This document shows positions 1 to 9,374 of a stretch of DNA of 64,000 nucleotides, one piece after another. Within the stretch, counting starts at the first letter, position 1; the number at the start of each line of letters is the position of its first letter. The position numbers were made by a program, and so were the translations under genes. The stretch comes from an uncultured Lachnospiraceae bacterium (GTDB lineage: Bacteria; Bacillota; Clostridia; Lachnospirales; Lachnospiraceae), in the NCBI GenBank assembly GCA_934438085.1, contig CAKSBC010000006.1:55253-119252 (forward strand), read 5' to 3'. Under the pieces are notes generated by a model that was not told where the DNA came from, did no database searches, and worked only from the letters and a program-made list of their open reading frames with translations.

Positions 1-1
1 A

Positions 2-2461
2 ATGCTTAACATAGGAGATATGCTCGATAACAGATATCAGATACTTAGCCGCATAGGACAGGGAGGAATGTCCTATGTTTATCGTGCAGCGGATACCACG
101 CTCGGAAGAGAGGTTGCCGTAAAGGTATTAAAGGAAGAATTTGCAGAGGATGCTGAGTTTGTAGAAAGATTCAAAAATGAGGCACGCTCAGCTGCGAAGC
201 TTTCACATCCAAATATAGTTGCTGTTTACGATATAGTTGACTCCGGTGAGCTTCACTATATTGTTATGGAGCTGGTAGAAGGAATCACTCTTAAAAACTA
301 TATAGCCAAAAAAGGCGTCCTTACTAATAAGGAAACCATAGGCATTGCACTTCAGGCAGCAGAGGGTATTGCCGAGGCACACAGAAACGGTATTATTCAC
401 AGAGATATCAAGCCGCAGAATATTATTATTTCTAAGGACGGCAAGATCAAGGTTGCTGACTTTGGTATAGCAAAGGCAGTTTCAGGAGACACTCTCAACA
501 GCCAGTCGGTTATCGGCTCGGCTCATTATATTGCACCGGAGCAGGCCAAATCAAAACAGGCGGATCTGAGATCTGATCTTTATTCTCTCGGTATCAGTAT
601 GTACGAGATGATAACGGGAAGAGTGCCGTATGACGGAGACAATACCGTAAATATAGTACTTGCTCATATTCAGAATGCAATGGTGCCGCCGTCTGTATAT
701 AACCATGATATTTATCCGGCTCTCAATGATATAATACTTAAGGCAACAAAAAAGGATCCTGAAGAGAGATATCAGTCAGCTGAGGAGCTTATAGATGACC
801 TAAGACAGGCGGTAAATGAGCCTGAAGGACATTTTGCAAGACTGTATGATACGGTATCATCAGGAGAAAAGTCTGAGGAATCTGCGGTATCAGGCGACAA
901 TGCATCTGTTTCTGATGCAGCTTTGGATGAAAGTACGACAGATAACGAAGCTGAGTTGGGCATGACATCAGATATGAATGATGCCGAAAGCGGCCTTAAT
1001 GATTCTCCAAATACTGACAGTAATAATAAAGCGTCTGATAATGATACAGATGCTGCAGGACACACAGGCTTAACGCCGGCAGAAAAGAAAGCTGCAGAAG
1101 CGAAGAAGAAAATCGTTATGTTCGGAGGCTTCTTTGCGGTTATATTTATTATCGGAGTTACAGCACTCTTCATGATAAAACGCTCAGGAGACAGAAATGC
1201 ACAGCTTGCTGAGAGCTTATTAGATGCACAGACTACTGAGCAAAGCGATGAAGAGAGCGAATCCGAGATGGATTATACCATCAGCATTAAGGGAGAGGAT
1301 CTTATGCCTGATCTTATCGGTATGAATGTTGATGAGGCCAGAGCGATTTTATCAAATCAGCAGATGAGCATGGATTCTTCATCAGAGGAATTCTCCGATA
1401 CATATGAAAACGGACTCATAATTAAGCAGAGTCCTTCCAGCGGAGACATTCTCCCGGCGGGCACTACTGTATATGTGACAGTATCGAAGGGCTCGGTATT
1501 TGATGACCTTCAGAATCATACAGCTGAGGAAGCCGGCGATATGCTGGCTAAGGCAGGCTATAAGGTGGATAACACAGTAGGCTATGACTTCAGTGATGTG
1601 GTTGCAGAAGGGCTTGTATGCAGCTATAAGCTTCTGGATGTGCACGGCATGGAGATAGATGATACGGCCTTAAGAAGCGGATACTACAGAGACAGTAACA
1701 GAGGTACTTTATCAGAAACCTTAAGCAGCGATGACGAAGCGGAGACTGAGACTACAGCGGCTTATAAGAAATCAGTTACGTCAAAGTCACACAATAAAAA
1801 TGCAACTGAAATAAGGAAAAAAGCAGCCTCTGTAATGCTTATAATCAGTAAGGGAAAGCGTGAGGATTACATTCTCATGCCTGTACTTACAGGACTTACA
1901 AAAACAGAGGCCGTAAAGGAACTTGAAGAAAACGGACTCTCAGTAGGAAATGTCACAGCACTGAACACAGATGATTATCTGGAAGGACAGACTGCTGAAC
2001 AGTCAGTTGCTGCAGGTGATTATGTGAAAAAGGGCTCATCAGTCGATATTAAGATAAGTGTCGGCAATTCAGGAGAAGTAGCTGACGGAACAGAGCTTTC
2101 GATTTCAACTTCCAATAAAGGAAGCGGAAGCAATAACAGAGAAACAACTTCAAATGAACTTAATGATGAGTATTACTACGGAAGCATAGACACCTTATGT
2201 ACAATAGGAAAGCCTATGGGGCCTGGCGGAAGTGATCACGTAAGAGTCGGCGTCAGACTAAGACAGAGAGTAGACGGAGCTGATGAGTATACACAGATCA
2301 GCGCACCTATACCGGTAGCACCGGGAACCCGTATACCTATTACATTTAAGAATATACGAGGCGCTTACGGCGTGGATAACGGTTATGTAGAAGTGTTCAA
2401 TGCTGACAGCGGAGAGCTTTATTCTTCATATTCCGTGAGCTTTAAGTCTGTGTATGACTAA
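2..2461 (+). CDS. prkC: PASTA-domain Ser/Thr protein kinase (PrkC/Stk1 type)
   Basis: Membrane Ser/Thr kinase that senses muropeptides or lipid II and phosphorylates cell-wall, translation and growth proteins (family knowledge). Kinase lobe about residues 12-275: glycine loop GQGGMSYVY, lysine K41, HRD at 133-135, DFG at 153-155, APE near 180. An acidic, Ser/Asp-rich juxtamembrane linker (about 285-360) leads to one transmembrane helix (about 371-393). Outside are about three PASTA-like repeats (about 430-500, 502-575, 626-692), the second degenerate, and a C-terminal domain of about 120 residues that I do not recognise. The ATG at base 2 aligns with the usual start (MLNIGDxLxNRY), so the gene is probably complete although the window edge hides its RBS. 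rsgA and rpe follow, as in many Firmicutes. The partner phosphatase gene would lie upstream, outside the window. Confidence 0.93.
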   Translation: MLNIGDMLDNRYQILSRIGQGGMSYVYRAADTTLGREVAVKVLKEEFAEDAEFVERFKNEARSAAKLSHPNIVAVYDIVDSGELHYIVMELVEGITLKNYIAKKGVLTNKETIGIALQAAEGIAEAHRNGIIHRDIKPQNIIISKDGKIKVADFGIAKAVSGDTLNSQSVIGSAHYIAPEQAKSKQADLRSDLYSLGISMYEMITGRVPYDGDNTVNIVLAHIQNAMVPPSVYNHDIYPALNDIILKATKKDPEERYQSAEELIDDLRQAVNEPEGHFARLYDTVSSGEKSEESAVSGDNASVSDAALDESTTDNEAELGMTSDMNDAESGLNDSPNTDSNNKASDNDTDAAGHTGLTPAEKKAAEAKKKIVMFGGFFAVIFIIGVTALFMIKRSGDRNAQLAESLLDAQTTEQSDEESESEMDYTISIKGEDLMPDLIGMNVDEARAILSNQQMSMDSSSEEFSDTYENGLIIKQSPSSGDILPAGTTVYVTVSKGSVFDDLQNHTAEEAGDMLAKAGYKVDNTVGYDFSDVVAEGLVCSYKLLDVHGMEIDDTALRSGYYRDSNRGTLSETLSSDDEAETETTAAYKKSVTSKSHNKNATEIRKKAASVMLIISKGKREDYILMPVLTGLTKTEAVKELEENGLSVGNVTALNTDDYLEGQTAEQSVAAGDYVKKGSSVDIKISVGNSGEVADGTELSISTSNKGSGSNNRETTSNELNDEYYYGSIDTLCTIGKPMGPGGSDHVRVGVRLRQRVDGADEYTQISAPIPVAPGTRIPITFKNIRGAYGVDNGYVEVFNADSGELYSSYSVSFKSVYD

Positions 2462-2474
2462 GGCGGCTTTGATT

Positions 2475-3359
2475 ATGACAGGAAAAATCATAAAAGGAAT
2501 AAGCGGGTTTTATTATATACACACCGCAGAGGATAAAATATTCTCCTGCAGAGCTGTGGGAATATTCAGAAAGCTCGGCATAAAGCCGTTAGTGGGTGAT
2601 AATGTCGATTTCGATATTATAAGTGAGGAACGTGCTGAGGGCAGTCTTACAGGAATAAATGAAAGAGGAAATGTTCTTATAAGGCCGGCAGTATCCAATG
2701 TTGATCAGGCGATGATCGTATTTGCAGTGCGTGAGCCTGATCCGAATCTCAATCTGCTGGACAGATTTCTCGTGCATATGGGCATGCAGGATATACCGGT
2801 TGTTGTGTACTTCAACAAAGCGGATCTGGACAGCGGCAGACTTACGGAAAAATATACAAAAATTTATGAGGCTGCAGGATATACTGTTATAAGCGGTTCT
2901 ACATCGGATGATGGCTGCATAGAGCGCATAAAAGCTGCCTTGGAAGGCAAAACGACAGTTCTGGCAGGCCCTTCCGGAGTCGGAAAATCATCACTTACAA
3001 ACAAGCTGTACAGAAAAGAATGTATGGAAGTAGGAGAGCTTTCGCAGAAAATTAAACGCGGAAAGCAGACAACGAGACATACGGAGCTGTTTATGATAGA
3101 TGCAGACAGCTATGTGCTCGATACACCGGGCTTTACATCCCTGAATCCGAGCGGAGTTGCATCTGTCGATCTGGAATATTATTTTAATGAATTTAAGCCC
3201 CATATTTCGAACTGCAAATTTACAGGCTGCAGTCATATATATGAGGCTGAGGATATCTGTGGGGTAAAACAGGCGGTATCCTCAGGAGATATAAGCTCTG
3301 ACAGATACGATAACTATTGTCAGATTTACAGTGAACTGAAGGAACAGGAGCGAAGATAA
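2475..3359 (+). CDS. rsgA: Ribosome small subunit-dependent GTPase RsgA
   Basis: Circularly permuted GTPase that helps late maturation of the 30S subunit and releases assembly factors. The order of motifs shows the permutation: an N-terminal OB fold, then G4 NKAD (about residue 114), G1 GPSGVGKSS (about 165), and G3 DTPGF. The C-terminal Zn knuckle has the expected Cys-Cys-His-Cys pattern (NC..GCSH..DIC). I chose the ATG at 2475 because AAGGCGG lies 8 nt upstream; an in-frame ATG at 2454 would overlap the end of prkC and adds seven residues that the family lacks. The gene sits between prkC and rpe with tight spacing, so it is most likely cotranscribed with both. Confidence 0.94.
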   Translation: MTGKIIKGISGFYYIHTAEDKIFSCRAVGIFRKLGIKPLVGDNVDFDIISEERAEGSLTGINERGNVLIRPAVSNVDQAMIVFAVREPDPNLNLLDRFLVHMGMQDIPVVVYFNKADLDSGRLTEKYTKIYEAAGYTVISGSTSDDGCIERIKAALEGKTTVLAGPSGVGKSSLTNKLYRKECMEVGELSQKIKRGKQTTRHTELFMIDADSYVLDTPGFTSLNPSGVASVDLEYYFNEFKPHISNCKFTGCSHIYEAEDICGVKQAVSSGDISSDRYDNYCQIYSELKEQERR

Positions 3360-3360
3360 A

Positions 3361-4023
3361 ATGAACTATATTATATCACCGTCGATATTATCGGCTGATT
3401 TTTCTAAGCTTGGCGAAGAAATCAGCATGTGCGCCGATGCCGGAGCTCAGTTTATCCATATAGATGTTATGGATGGAAGCTTTGTTCCTAATATTACTTT
3501 TGGACCTCCGGTAATAAAGGCGGTAAGAGGATGCACAGATAAAATCTTTGATGTTCATTTAATGATTGATGAACCTATACGCTACATTAAGGAATTCAGA
3601 GATGCAGGTGCTGATATAATTACTGTTCACTATGAGGCCTGTAAGCATTTGGACAGAACTGTTCAGGCAATAAAGGAGAGCGGGGCAAAAGCCGGAGTAG
3701 TACTTAATCCTGCCACACCTATAGATGTTCTTTATGACATTATAGGCGAGCTTGATATGGTACTTCTTATGAGTGTTAACCCTGGCTTCGGAGGACAAAA
3801 ATATATACCTTATGTTACAGACAAGATAAGACGTTTAAGAGAGCTTGCCGACAAAAGAAATCCGGAGCTTGATATTGAAGTTGACGGTGGTGTTACTCTC
3901 AGCAATGTTAAAGAGCTTATCGAAGCCGGAGCAAATGTCTTTGTAGCCGGTTCAGCCGTATTTAAGGGTGACGCAGCTGATAATATAAATAAATTCCTTG
4001 CTGTTTTTGAAGAAGCAAAATAA
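3361..4023 (+). CDS. rpe: Ribulose-phosphate 3-epimerase
   Basis: Interconverts ribulose 5-phosphate and xylulose 5-phosphate in the pentose phosphate pathway; cytosolic TIM barrel. The 220-residue length is typical. Seen motifs: SPSILSADF at the N-terminus, HIDVMDGSFVPNITFG carrying two metal/catalytic residues (His, Asp), DVHLMI, a second metal-site His in ITVHYEA, MSVNPGFGGQ phosphate loop, DGGV with the catalytic Asp, and AGSAVF at the end. It starts 1 nt after the rsgA stop, with GGAGCG inside the end of rsgA as RBS. The order prkC-rsgA-rpe is a common Firmicutes arrangement; the thiamine pyrophosphokinase gene often found next is absent here. Confidence 0.96.
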   Translation: MNYIISPSILSADFSKLGEEISMCADAGAQFIHIDVMDGSFVPNITFGPPVIKAVRGCTDKIFDVHLMIDEPIRYIKEFRDAGADIITVHYEACKHLDRTVQAIKESGAKAGVVLNPATPIDVLYDIIGELDMVLLMSVNPGFGGQKYIPYVTDKIRRLRELADKRNPELDIEVDGGVTLSNVKELIEAGANVFVAGSAVFKGDAADNINKFLAVFEEAK

Positions 4024-4035
4024 TAGAATTAAAGA

Positions 4036-4962
4036 ATGAAAACTAAAGCATCAATAATAAAGAAAAGCAATGCCAAGGTAGAAATACCGAAAAAAATCGC
4101 AGTTATCAATGATCTTTCGGGCTATGGCCATTGCTCACTTGCAGTTACACTGCCGATAATTTCGGCATTAGGAATTCAGGCATGTCCTGTGCCTACAGCA
4201 ATACTTTCAAATCATACAGGATTTCCGAGTGAATATAAGTATGATTTTACAGATCATATGGAACCGTATATAGATGCCTGGAAGCAGCTAAAGCTCAATT
4301 TTGACGGCATTATCACGGGATATATGAATTATGATTCGCAGGTAAAGGTGGCAGCTCAGTTTATAGAGCATTTCAAAAAGCCCGAAACAGTAGTATTGGT
4401 TGACCCGGCTATGGCTGATAACGGAAAGCTATATCGCGGCTTTACAGATGACTATGCTGGATTTATAAAGGACAGGCTTGTACGTCAGGCAACAGTTATT
4501 AAGCCTAATATTACAGAAGCATGTATGCTTACAGGCTTTGACTATGATGAGATAATGTCGGCGGCCAGGGAGCATACGATGAGGAGACTTAAATCCTATC
4601 TTATGCAGATAGTCGATGATTTAAGGAAGCTCGGACCTGAGAAAATAGTTATTACCGGACTCGACAGAGGCGACAGGATACTCAACACTCTTGCAGATGA
4701 AAATGAGGTCAAGTTTATTTCTGTCAGAAAGACAGGGCATAACAGATCAGGAACCGGAGATATATTTTCATCTATAGTTATTTCATCACTTCTTATAAAT
4801 ATGAACCTTGAGCATGCTGTAAGGAAGGCATCGGATTTTATAGGAACTGCAATAGCTATAAGTGATGCAGCAGGAGTTCCTATTGCAGAGGGTGTTATTT
4901 TTGAAAAAATAATGTCGAGGTTAAGCGCTACTGCAGATCAGGCAAAATATATAAAGGGATGA
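4036..4962 (+). CDS. Pyridoxal/pyridoxamine kinase-like protein (ribokinase superfamily)
   Basis: Probably phosphorylates pyridoxal or pyridoxamine to the 5'-phosphate in vitamin B6 salvage. After a basic N-terminal extension of about 18 residues it shows the PdxK/PdxY start (INDLSGYGHCSL), the substrate segment TAILSNHTGFP, the VDPAMADNGKLY block, KPNITEA, and the C-terminal anion-hole and catalytic Asp motif RSGTGDIF near residue 240. Length 308 is slightly long because of the extension. The start at 4036 has only a weak AAAG upstream; a later start would cut into the basic tail, not the core. It takes the place where thiN often sits after rpe. Hydroxymethylpyrimidine kinase is an alternative, but the early SGYGHCSL block favours a PdxY-type enzyme. 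Confidence 0.8.
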   Translation: MKTKASIIKKSNAKVEIPKKIAVINDLSGYGHCSLAVTLPIISALGIQACPVPTAILSNHTGFPSEYKYDFTDHMEPYIDAWKQLKLNFDGIITGYMNYDSQVKVAAQFIEHFKKPETVVLVDPAMADNGKLYRGFTDDYAGFIKDRLVRQATVIKPNITEACMLTGFDYDEIMSAAREHTMRRLKSYLMQIVDDLRKLGPEKIVITGLDRGDRILNTLADENEVKFISVRKTGHNRSGTGDIFSSIVISSLLINMNLEHAVRKASDFIGTAIAISDAAGVPIAEGVIFEKIMSRLSATADQAKYIKG

Positions 4963-5005
4963 AAAGCATATAAGCTTTTTGCAAATAAAGCCGGGCTGCG
5001 GTGGC

Positions 5006-5034
5006 TTGAGCTTGAACGGCATTTGTGCTATTAT
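5006..5034 (+). promoter_or_regulatory. Candidate sigma-A promoter of serS
   Basis: TTGAGC at 5006-5011, a 17-nt spacer and TATTAT at 5029-5034. Transcription would begin near 5041, leaving a leader of about 90 nt, too short for a T-box, and no T-box core (AGGGTGGNACCGCG) is seen. Confidence 0.55.
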
Positions 5035-5131
5035 GCTTTAGTGTATTCTTATATTAATCATTTTAATTATTATATGTATCTTATAGTCTCAAAGCTAAAG
5101 GCTGTAAGCAGATACAATAGGAGAGTATAAA

Positions 5132-6439
5132 ATGTTAGACATCAGATTTGTAAGAGAAAACCCTGAACTCGTAAAAGAGAATATCAGGAAAAAGTTTCAG
5201 GATGAGAAGCTTCCGCTCGTTGATGAGTGCATAATGCTTGATGCTGAGCTCAGAAAGGTTCAGCAGGAGGCAGATGATCTCAGAGCTAAGAGAAACAAGC
5301 TTTCAAAGGAAATCGGCGGTCTCATGGCGAAGGGACTTAAGGAGGAAGCAGAGCAGGTTAAGGCAGAGGTATCAAAGGACGGAGATCTGCTTAATGAGCT
5401 TTCATCCAAGCAGACTGAACTTACAGATGAACTTACAAAGAAGATGATGATCATCCCTCAGATGGTTGATCCGTCTGTACCTGTCGGTAAGGATGATTCT
5501 GAAAATGTTGAAATACAGCGTTTCGGTGAGCCTGCAGTACCTGATTTCGAGGTTCCTTATCATACCGATATTATGGAAAGCTTCGGCGGAATCGACATGG
5601 ATGCAGCAGGAAGAGTTGCCGGCAACGGATTCTATTATCTTATAGGAGACATTGCAAGACTTCATGAGGCAGTACTTGCTTACGGAAGAGATTTCATGAT
5701 CGGCAGAGGCTTTACCTATTGTATTCCTCCTTTCATGATCCGTTCAAAGGTCGTAAACGGAGTAATGTCATTTGCAGAGATGGATGCGATGATGTATAAG
5801 ATCGAAGGTGAGGACCTTTACCTTATCGGTACCTCGGAGCATTCTATGATAGGAAGATATATAGATCAGACAGTTGATGAGTCACAGCTTCCTATAACCA
5901 TGACCTCTTATTCACCTTGCTTCAGAAAGGAGAAGGGTGCTCACGGTATAGAGGAAAGAGGCGTATATCGTATACATCAGTTCGAAAAGCAGGAGATGAT
6001 CGTAGTATGCGAGCCTGAGGACAGTGCAAAATGGTATGATGTGCTTTGGAAGAATACAGTTGATTTCTTCCGTTCACTCGACATTCCGGTAAGACAGCTT
6101 GCATGCTGCACCGGAGACCTTGCTGACCTTAAGGTTAAGTCCTGTGACGTCGAAGCATGGTCACCAAGACAGAAGAAATACTTTGAGGTTGGATCATGTT
6201 CAAACCTTGGAGATGCTCAGGCAAGACGTCTTAAGATACGTATTAAGTCTAAGGAGAAGGGCAACCACCTTGCACATACACTTAACAATACCTGTGTTGC
6301 ACCTCCTCGTATGCTTATAGCATTCCTTGAGAATAATCTTCAGGCAGACGGCTCTGTAAGAATACCTGAGCCGCTCAGACCATATATGGGAGGAACCGAG
6401 GTACTTGTACCGAAGTATAACTCAATAACAAAAAAGTGA
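5132..6439 (+). CDS. serS: Seryl-tRNA synthetase
   Basis: Class II aminoacyl-tRNA synthetase charging tRNA-Ser (and tRNA-Sec where present). Residues 1-110 form the long antiparallel coiled-coil arm that contacts the tRNA variable arm. The catalytic domain follows: TSEHSMIG, motif 2 CFRKEKGAHGIEERGVYR, then the CDVEAWSP block, SCSNLGDAQARR, and C-terminal motif 3 (LAHTLNNTCVAPPRMLIAFLEN). Length 435 is usual. RBS AGGAGAG lies about 8 nt before the ATG. The gene seems to have its own promoter and is followed 15 nt later by pcrA, so the two may be cotranscribed. One family-typical residue block differs: the usual LNGTxxA motif reads LNNTCVA here. Confidence 0.96.
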   Translation: MLDIRFVRENPELVKENIRKKFQDEKLPLVDECIMLDAELRKVQQEADDLRAKRNKLSKEIGGLMAKGLKEEAEQVKAEVSKDGDLLNELSSKQTELTDELTKKMMIIPQMVDPSVPVGKDDSENVEIQRFGEPAVPDFEVPYHTDIMESFGGIDMDAAGRVAGNGFYYLIGDIARLHEAVLAYGRDFMIGRGFTYCIPPFMIRSKVVNGVMSFAEMDAMMYKIEGEDLYLIGTSEHSMIGRYIDQTVDESQLPITMTSYSPCFRKEKGAHGIEERGVYRIHQFEKQEMIVVCEPEDSAKWYDVLWKNTVDFFRSLDIPVRQLACCTGDLADLKVKSCDVEAWSPRQKKYFEVGSCSNLGDAQARRLKIRIKSKEKGNHLAHTLNNTCVAPPRMLIAFLENNLQADGSVRIPEPLRPYMGGTEVLVPKYNSITKK

Positions 6440-6454
6440 TCCTGAGGTAGGAAA

Positions 6455-8992
6455 TTGAATAAAGAAGATCTTTTAAAAGGATTAAATGATAAACAGAAAG
6501 AAGCGGTCATATATAAAGAAGGGCCGCTTCTTATTTTAGCGGGAGCAGGTTCAGGAAAAACAAGAGTACTTACTCACAGAATAGGCTTTCTCATAGAAGA
6601 AGGTGTAGCTCCATGGAATATACTGGCGATAACATTTACTAATAAAGCCGCCGGAGAGATGAGAGAAAGAGTTGATTCACTGCTTTATAAACGTGCGGCA
6701 GAGCAGGTTTTTGTATCAACATTTCATTCCATGTGCGTAAGACTTTTAAGGCGTGATATTGATAAGCTCGGATATTCAAGGGACTTTACAATATACGATA
6801 CAGACGATCAGAAAACACTAATAAGAAGCTGCATAAAAAAACTCGACCTTGATACTAAAATGTACAGAGAGCGTTCTATGCTCAGTACCATTTCAGCACA
6901 GAAAAATCAGATGATAAGCGCTGAAGAGTTTGAAAATGAAGCCGCTGATTTTTATGATCGCAATGTCGCAAGAATATACAGAGAATATGAGAATGAACTC
7001 AAAGCTAATAATGCTCTGGATTTCGACGATCTGCTTATTAAGACAGTTGAGCTGTTTGAAAGCTGTCCGGATGTGCTTTTGTACTGGCAGGAAAGATTCA
7101 GATACATCATGGTAGATGAGTATCAGGATACTAATAATGTACAGTTTGAAATTGTGAGATTGATTTCCGACAAATATAAGAATCTTTGTGTGGTAGGAGA
7201 CGATGACCAGTCCATATACAAATTCAGGGGCGCTAATATTGAAAATATACTGAATTTCGAAAAAGCTTTTCCGGGTGCAAAGCTTATAAAGCTTGAGCAG
7301 AATTACAGATCTACAAAAAGTATATTGAATGCTGCAAATGAAGTTATTAAAAACAATGAAGGGCGAAAAGATAAGAAACTCTGGACTGATAATGAGGAAG
7401 GAAAGCTTCCGGAATACAATGAATATGATACAGCTGCAGCCGAAGCCGACAGCATTATAAAGCAGGCAGCTGCAAAGGCAGATAAAGGCTTTGGTTACAG
7501 AAATCAGGCAGTACTGTACAGAACAAATGCACAGTCAAGACTTCTTGAGGAAAAATGTATATCAAGAAGTGTTCCGTATATCATAGTGGGCGGCGTTAAT
7601 TTCTATCAGCGTAAAGAAATTAAGGATATGCTCTCTTATCTGAGGGTTATCGCGAACAGCGTAGATGATCTTGCCTGCATAAGGATAATAAATGTACCTA
7701 AAAGAGGTATAGGTCAAACCAGTGTTGACAGGGTACAGGCTCATGCGATTCAAAATGATATAGCTTTTTATGAAGCGATGCTTAAGGCTGAAGATATTCC
7801 TCATATCGGATCTGCAGCCAAAAAGATAAAAGGATTTACAGATTTTATAGGTTCCTTAAGAGAGCGTCTTACAAACGGTGAGCTTAGCTTAAGAGAACTG
7901 ATAGAAGCTATATATAAAGACAGCGGCTACGAGGATGAGCTGAAAAAAGAAGACCCGATCGCAGCAGAAACCAGGTTGGAGAATATAGAAGAGCTTATTA
8001 ATAAGGCAGTCAGCTTTGAGGCAGACAGACAGGAAGAGGGACTTTCACTGCTTTCAGCATTTTTAGAAGAGGTTTCTCTTGTTGCGGATATAGACAGAAC
8101 CAATGAAACAGATGATGTCCTGACTATGATGACTCTTCATGCTGCAAAGGGACTTGAGTTTGATACTGTATATCTTGCCGGGATGGAGGATGGGCTTTTC
8201 CCATCAGCCGGTGCTATAAATGCAGATGATCCTGTTGCTGAGATAGAGGAAGAACGACGCCTATGCTATGTCGGAATCACAAGAGCAAGAAAAGAGCTTT
8301 ATTTAAGCTCTGCCAGAGAACGAATGGTAAACGGTGAGATGCATTATATGAAGGTATCAAGATTTATTGATGAAATACCTGATGATGCATGTGATAAGCA
8401 TTTTCGTTCAAGACACAGTTCACAGGATAAACCAAGCTTTGCGGGCTTCGGAGGATATGAAGGCCGCATTGAAAGAGAAAGTGGCTATGGCGGAGGTTCA
8501 TGGGGCGGAAATTACAGCTACAGAGATCGCTACAGCGATAATTACAGGCGTGATAATGATGAACGAGGCTTCGGAAATGATTACAGATCCGGAGGAAGAC
8601 GTTTCGGAGATATCAGCGGCTCAGGCTATGACGGACGCACAAGAGAAGACAGAGCTTACGGCGCGTATAATTCATTTAATTCCTATACAGGAGGAAACTT
8701 CGGATCACTCGATACTTCAAAAAAAGGAAAAGGAAGCAAAGGACATGCTGCACTTTCCGGTATTTCAGGTCTCAGTAAGGGATTCGGAAGCAAGGCATCC
8801 GGTGACGGTGTCAAGCAAAAGCCTGATTATGCTGAAGGAGACAGGGTCGAGCATATTAAATTCGGTGTCGGCACAGTTAAATCTATAGAAGACGGACCTA
8901 CAGATTATAAGGTCACTGTGGATTTTGATACTGCAGGAACAAGAAATATGTATGCCGGTTTTGCAAAGCTTAAAAAGGTGAATTGCAATTAA
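6455..8992 (+). CDS. pcrA: ATP-dependent DNA helicase PcrA/UvrD with low-complexity linker
   Basis: SF1A 3'-5' DNA helicase for repair, replication and transcription-coupled processes. Motifs in order: Q motif LNDKQKEAV, Walker A GAGSGKTR, TFTNKAAGEM, VDEYQDTN (motif II), GDDDQSIYKFRGA (III), LEQNYRS (IV), TLHAAKGLEFD (V) and EERRLCYVGITRA (VI). The core ends near residue 645. Residues 649-788 are a roughly 140-residue stretch rich in Gly, Ser, Arg, Tyr and Asp with RG, YGG and SGGRR patches. Residues 789-845 form the C-terminal Tudor-like domain (GDRVEHIKFGVGTVK) that binds RNA polymerase in PcrA. It starts with TTG at 6455, preceded by GAGGTAGG. At 845 residues it is longer than typical PcrA because of the linker. 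Confidence 0.94.
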   Translation: MNKEDLLKGLNDKQKEAVIYKEGPLLILAGAGSGKTRVLTHRIGFLIEEGVAPWNILAITFTNKAAGEMRERVDSLLYKRAAEQVFVSTFHSMCVRLLRRDIDKLGYSRDFTIYDTDDQKTLIRSCIKKLDLDTKMYRERSMLSTISAQKNQMISAEEFENEAADFYDRNVARIYREYENELKANNALDFDDLLIKTVELFESCPDVLLYWQERFRYIMVDEYQDTNNVQFEIVRLISDKYKNLCVVGDDDQSIYKFRGANIENILNFEKAFPGAKLIKLEQNYRSTKSILNAANEVIKNNEGRKDKKLWTDNEEGKLPEYNEYDTAAAEADSIIKQAAAKADKGFGYRNQAVLYRTNAQSRLLEEKCISRSVPYIIVGGVNFYQRKEIKDMLSYLRVIANSVDDLACIRIINVPKRGIGQTSVDRVQAHAIQNDIAFYEAMLKAEDIPHIGSAAKKIKGFTDFIGSLRERLTNGELSLRELIEAIYKDSGYEDELKKEDPIAAETRLENIEELINKAVSFEADRQEEGLSLLSAFLEEVSLVADIDRTNETDDVLTMMTLHAAKGLEFDTVYLAGMEDGLFPSAGAINADDPVAEIEEERRLCYVGITRARKELYLSSARERMVNGEMHYMKVSRFIDEIPDDACDKHFRSRHSSQDKPSFAGFGGYEGRIERESGYGGGSWGGNYSYRDRYSDNYRRDNDERGFGNDYRSGGRRFGDISGSGYDGRTREDRAYGAYNSFNSYTGGNFGSLDTSKKGKGSKGHAALSGISGLSKGFGSKASGDGVKQKPDYAEGDRVEHIKFGVGTVKSIEDGPTDYKVTVDFDTAGTRNMYAGFAKLKKVNCN

Positions 8993-9068
8993 ACCTTGTA
9001 TATGATATTATTTAGCCAAAGATATTTGTATAAGTTTACCATTAATCATCTGATCTGGAGGTATAAAT

Positions 9069-9374
9069 ATGGATAAGCTTGCAGCTTTAATTTCACTTAA
9101 TGAAGCAAAAAAGACAATTGATGAACTCATCGTAAAAGTAAAGAATAATTATGAGGAGAAGGAGACTGATTCAAGAAAGCTTCTCATAGTTTTACTTTCC
9201 ATTATAGGTGCGTTTGCAGTCATCGGTGCTGTGGCTTATGTTGTATACAGACATTTTAGTGCCGATTATATGGAAGACTATGATGATATCGATGATCTCT
9301 TTGACGAAGATGACGAAGAGTATGATGATGAAGAACCTGAGGTAATAGTTTCACATGATGACATTGATGACTGA
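9069..9374 (+). CDS. Small single-pass membrane protein with acidic tail, unknown function
   Basis: I do not recognise the family. The 101 residues comprise a short basic/amphipathic N-terminus (1-35) ending in Glu/Lys-rich sequence, one hydrophobic helix at about 38-60 preceded by SRK (suggesting the N-terminus is inside), and a tail of about 35 residues dominated by Asp and Glu with several YDD repeats. A strong RBS, CTGGAGG, lies 7 nt before the ATG. Its last codons overlap the start of rlmD by 8 nt, so translation is probably coupled. The acidic tail would face outward if the positive-inside rule holds; it could bind cations or a basic partner, but this is inference. Confidence 0.7.
   Translation: MDKLAALISLNEAKKTIDELIVKVKNNYEEKETDSRKLLIVLLSIIGAFAVIGAVAYVVYRHFSADYMEDYDDIDDLFDEDDEEYDDEEPEVIVSHDDIDD

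Noticed and set aside
4963..5131. Possible T-box leader for serS
   Set aside because: No specifier loop or T-box core; the promoter at 5006-5034 leaves only about 90 nt of leader.
8367..8888. A 173-codon ORF overlapping pcrA
   Set aside because: It lies in another frame of the Gly/Arg-rich linker of pcrA, where skewed composition keeps frames open; the pcrA frame continues into a recognised C-terminal domain.
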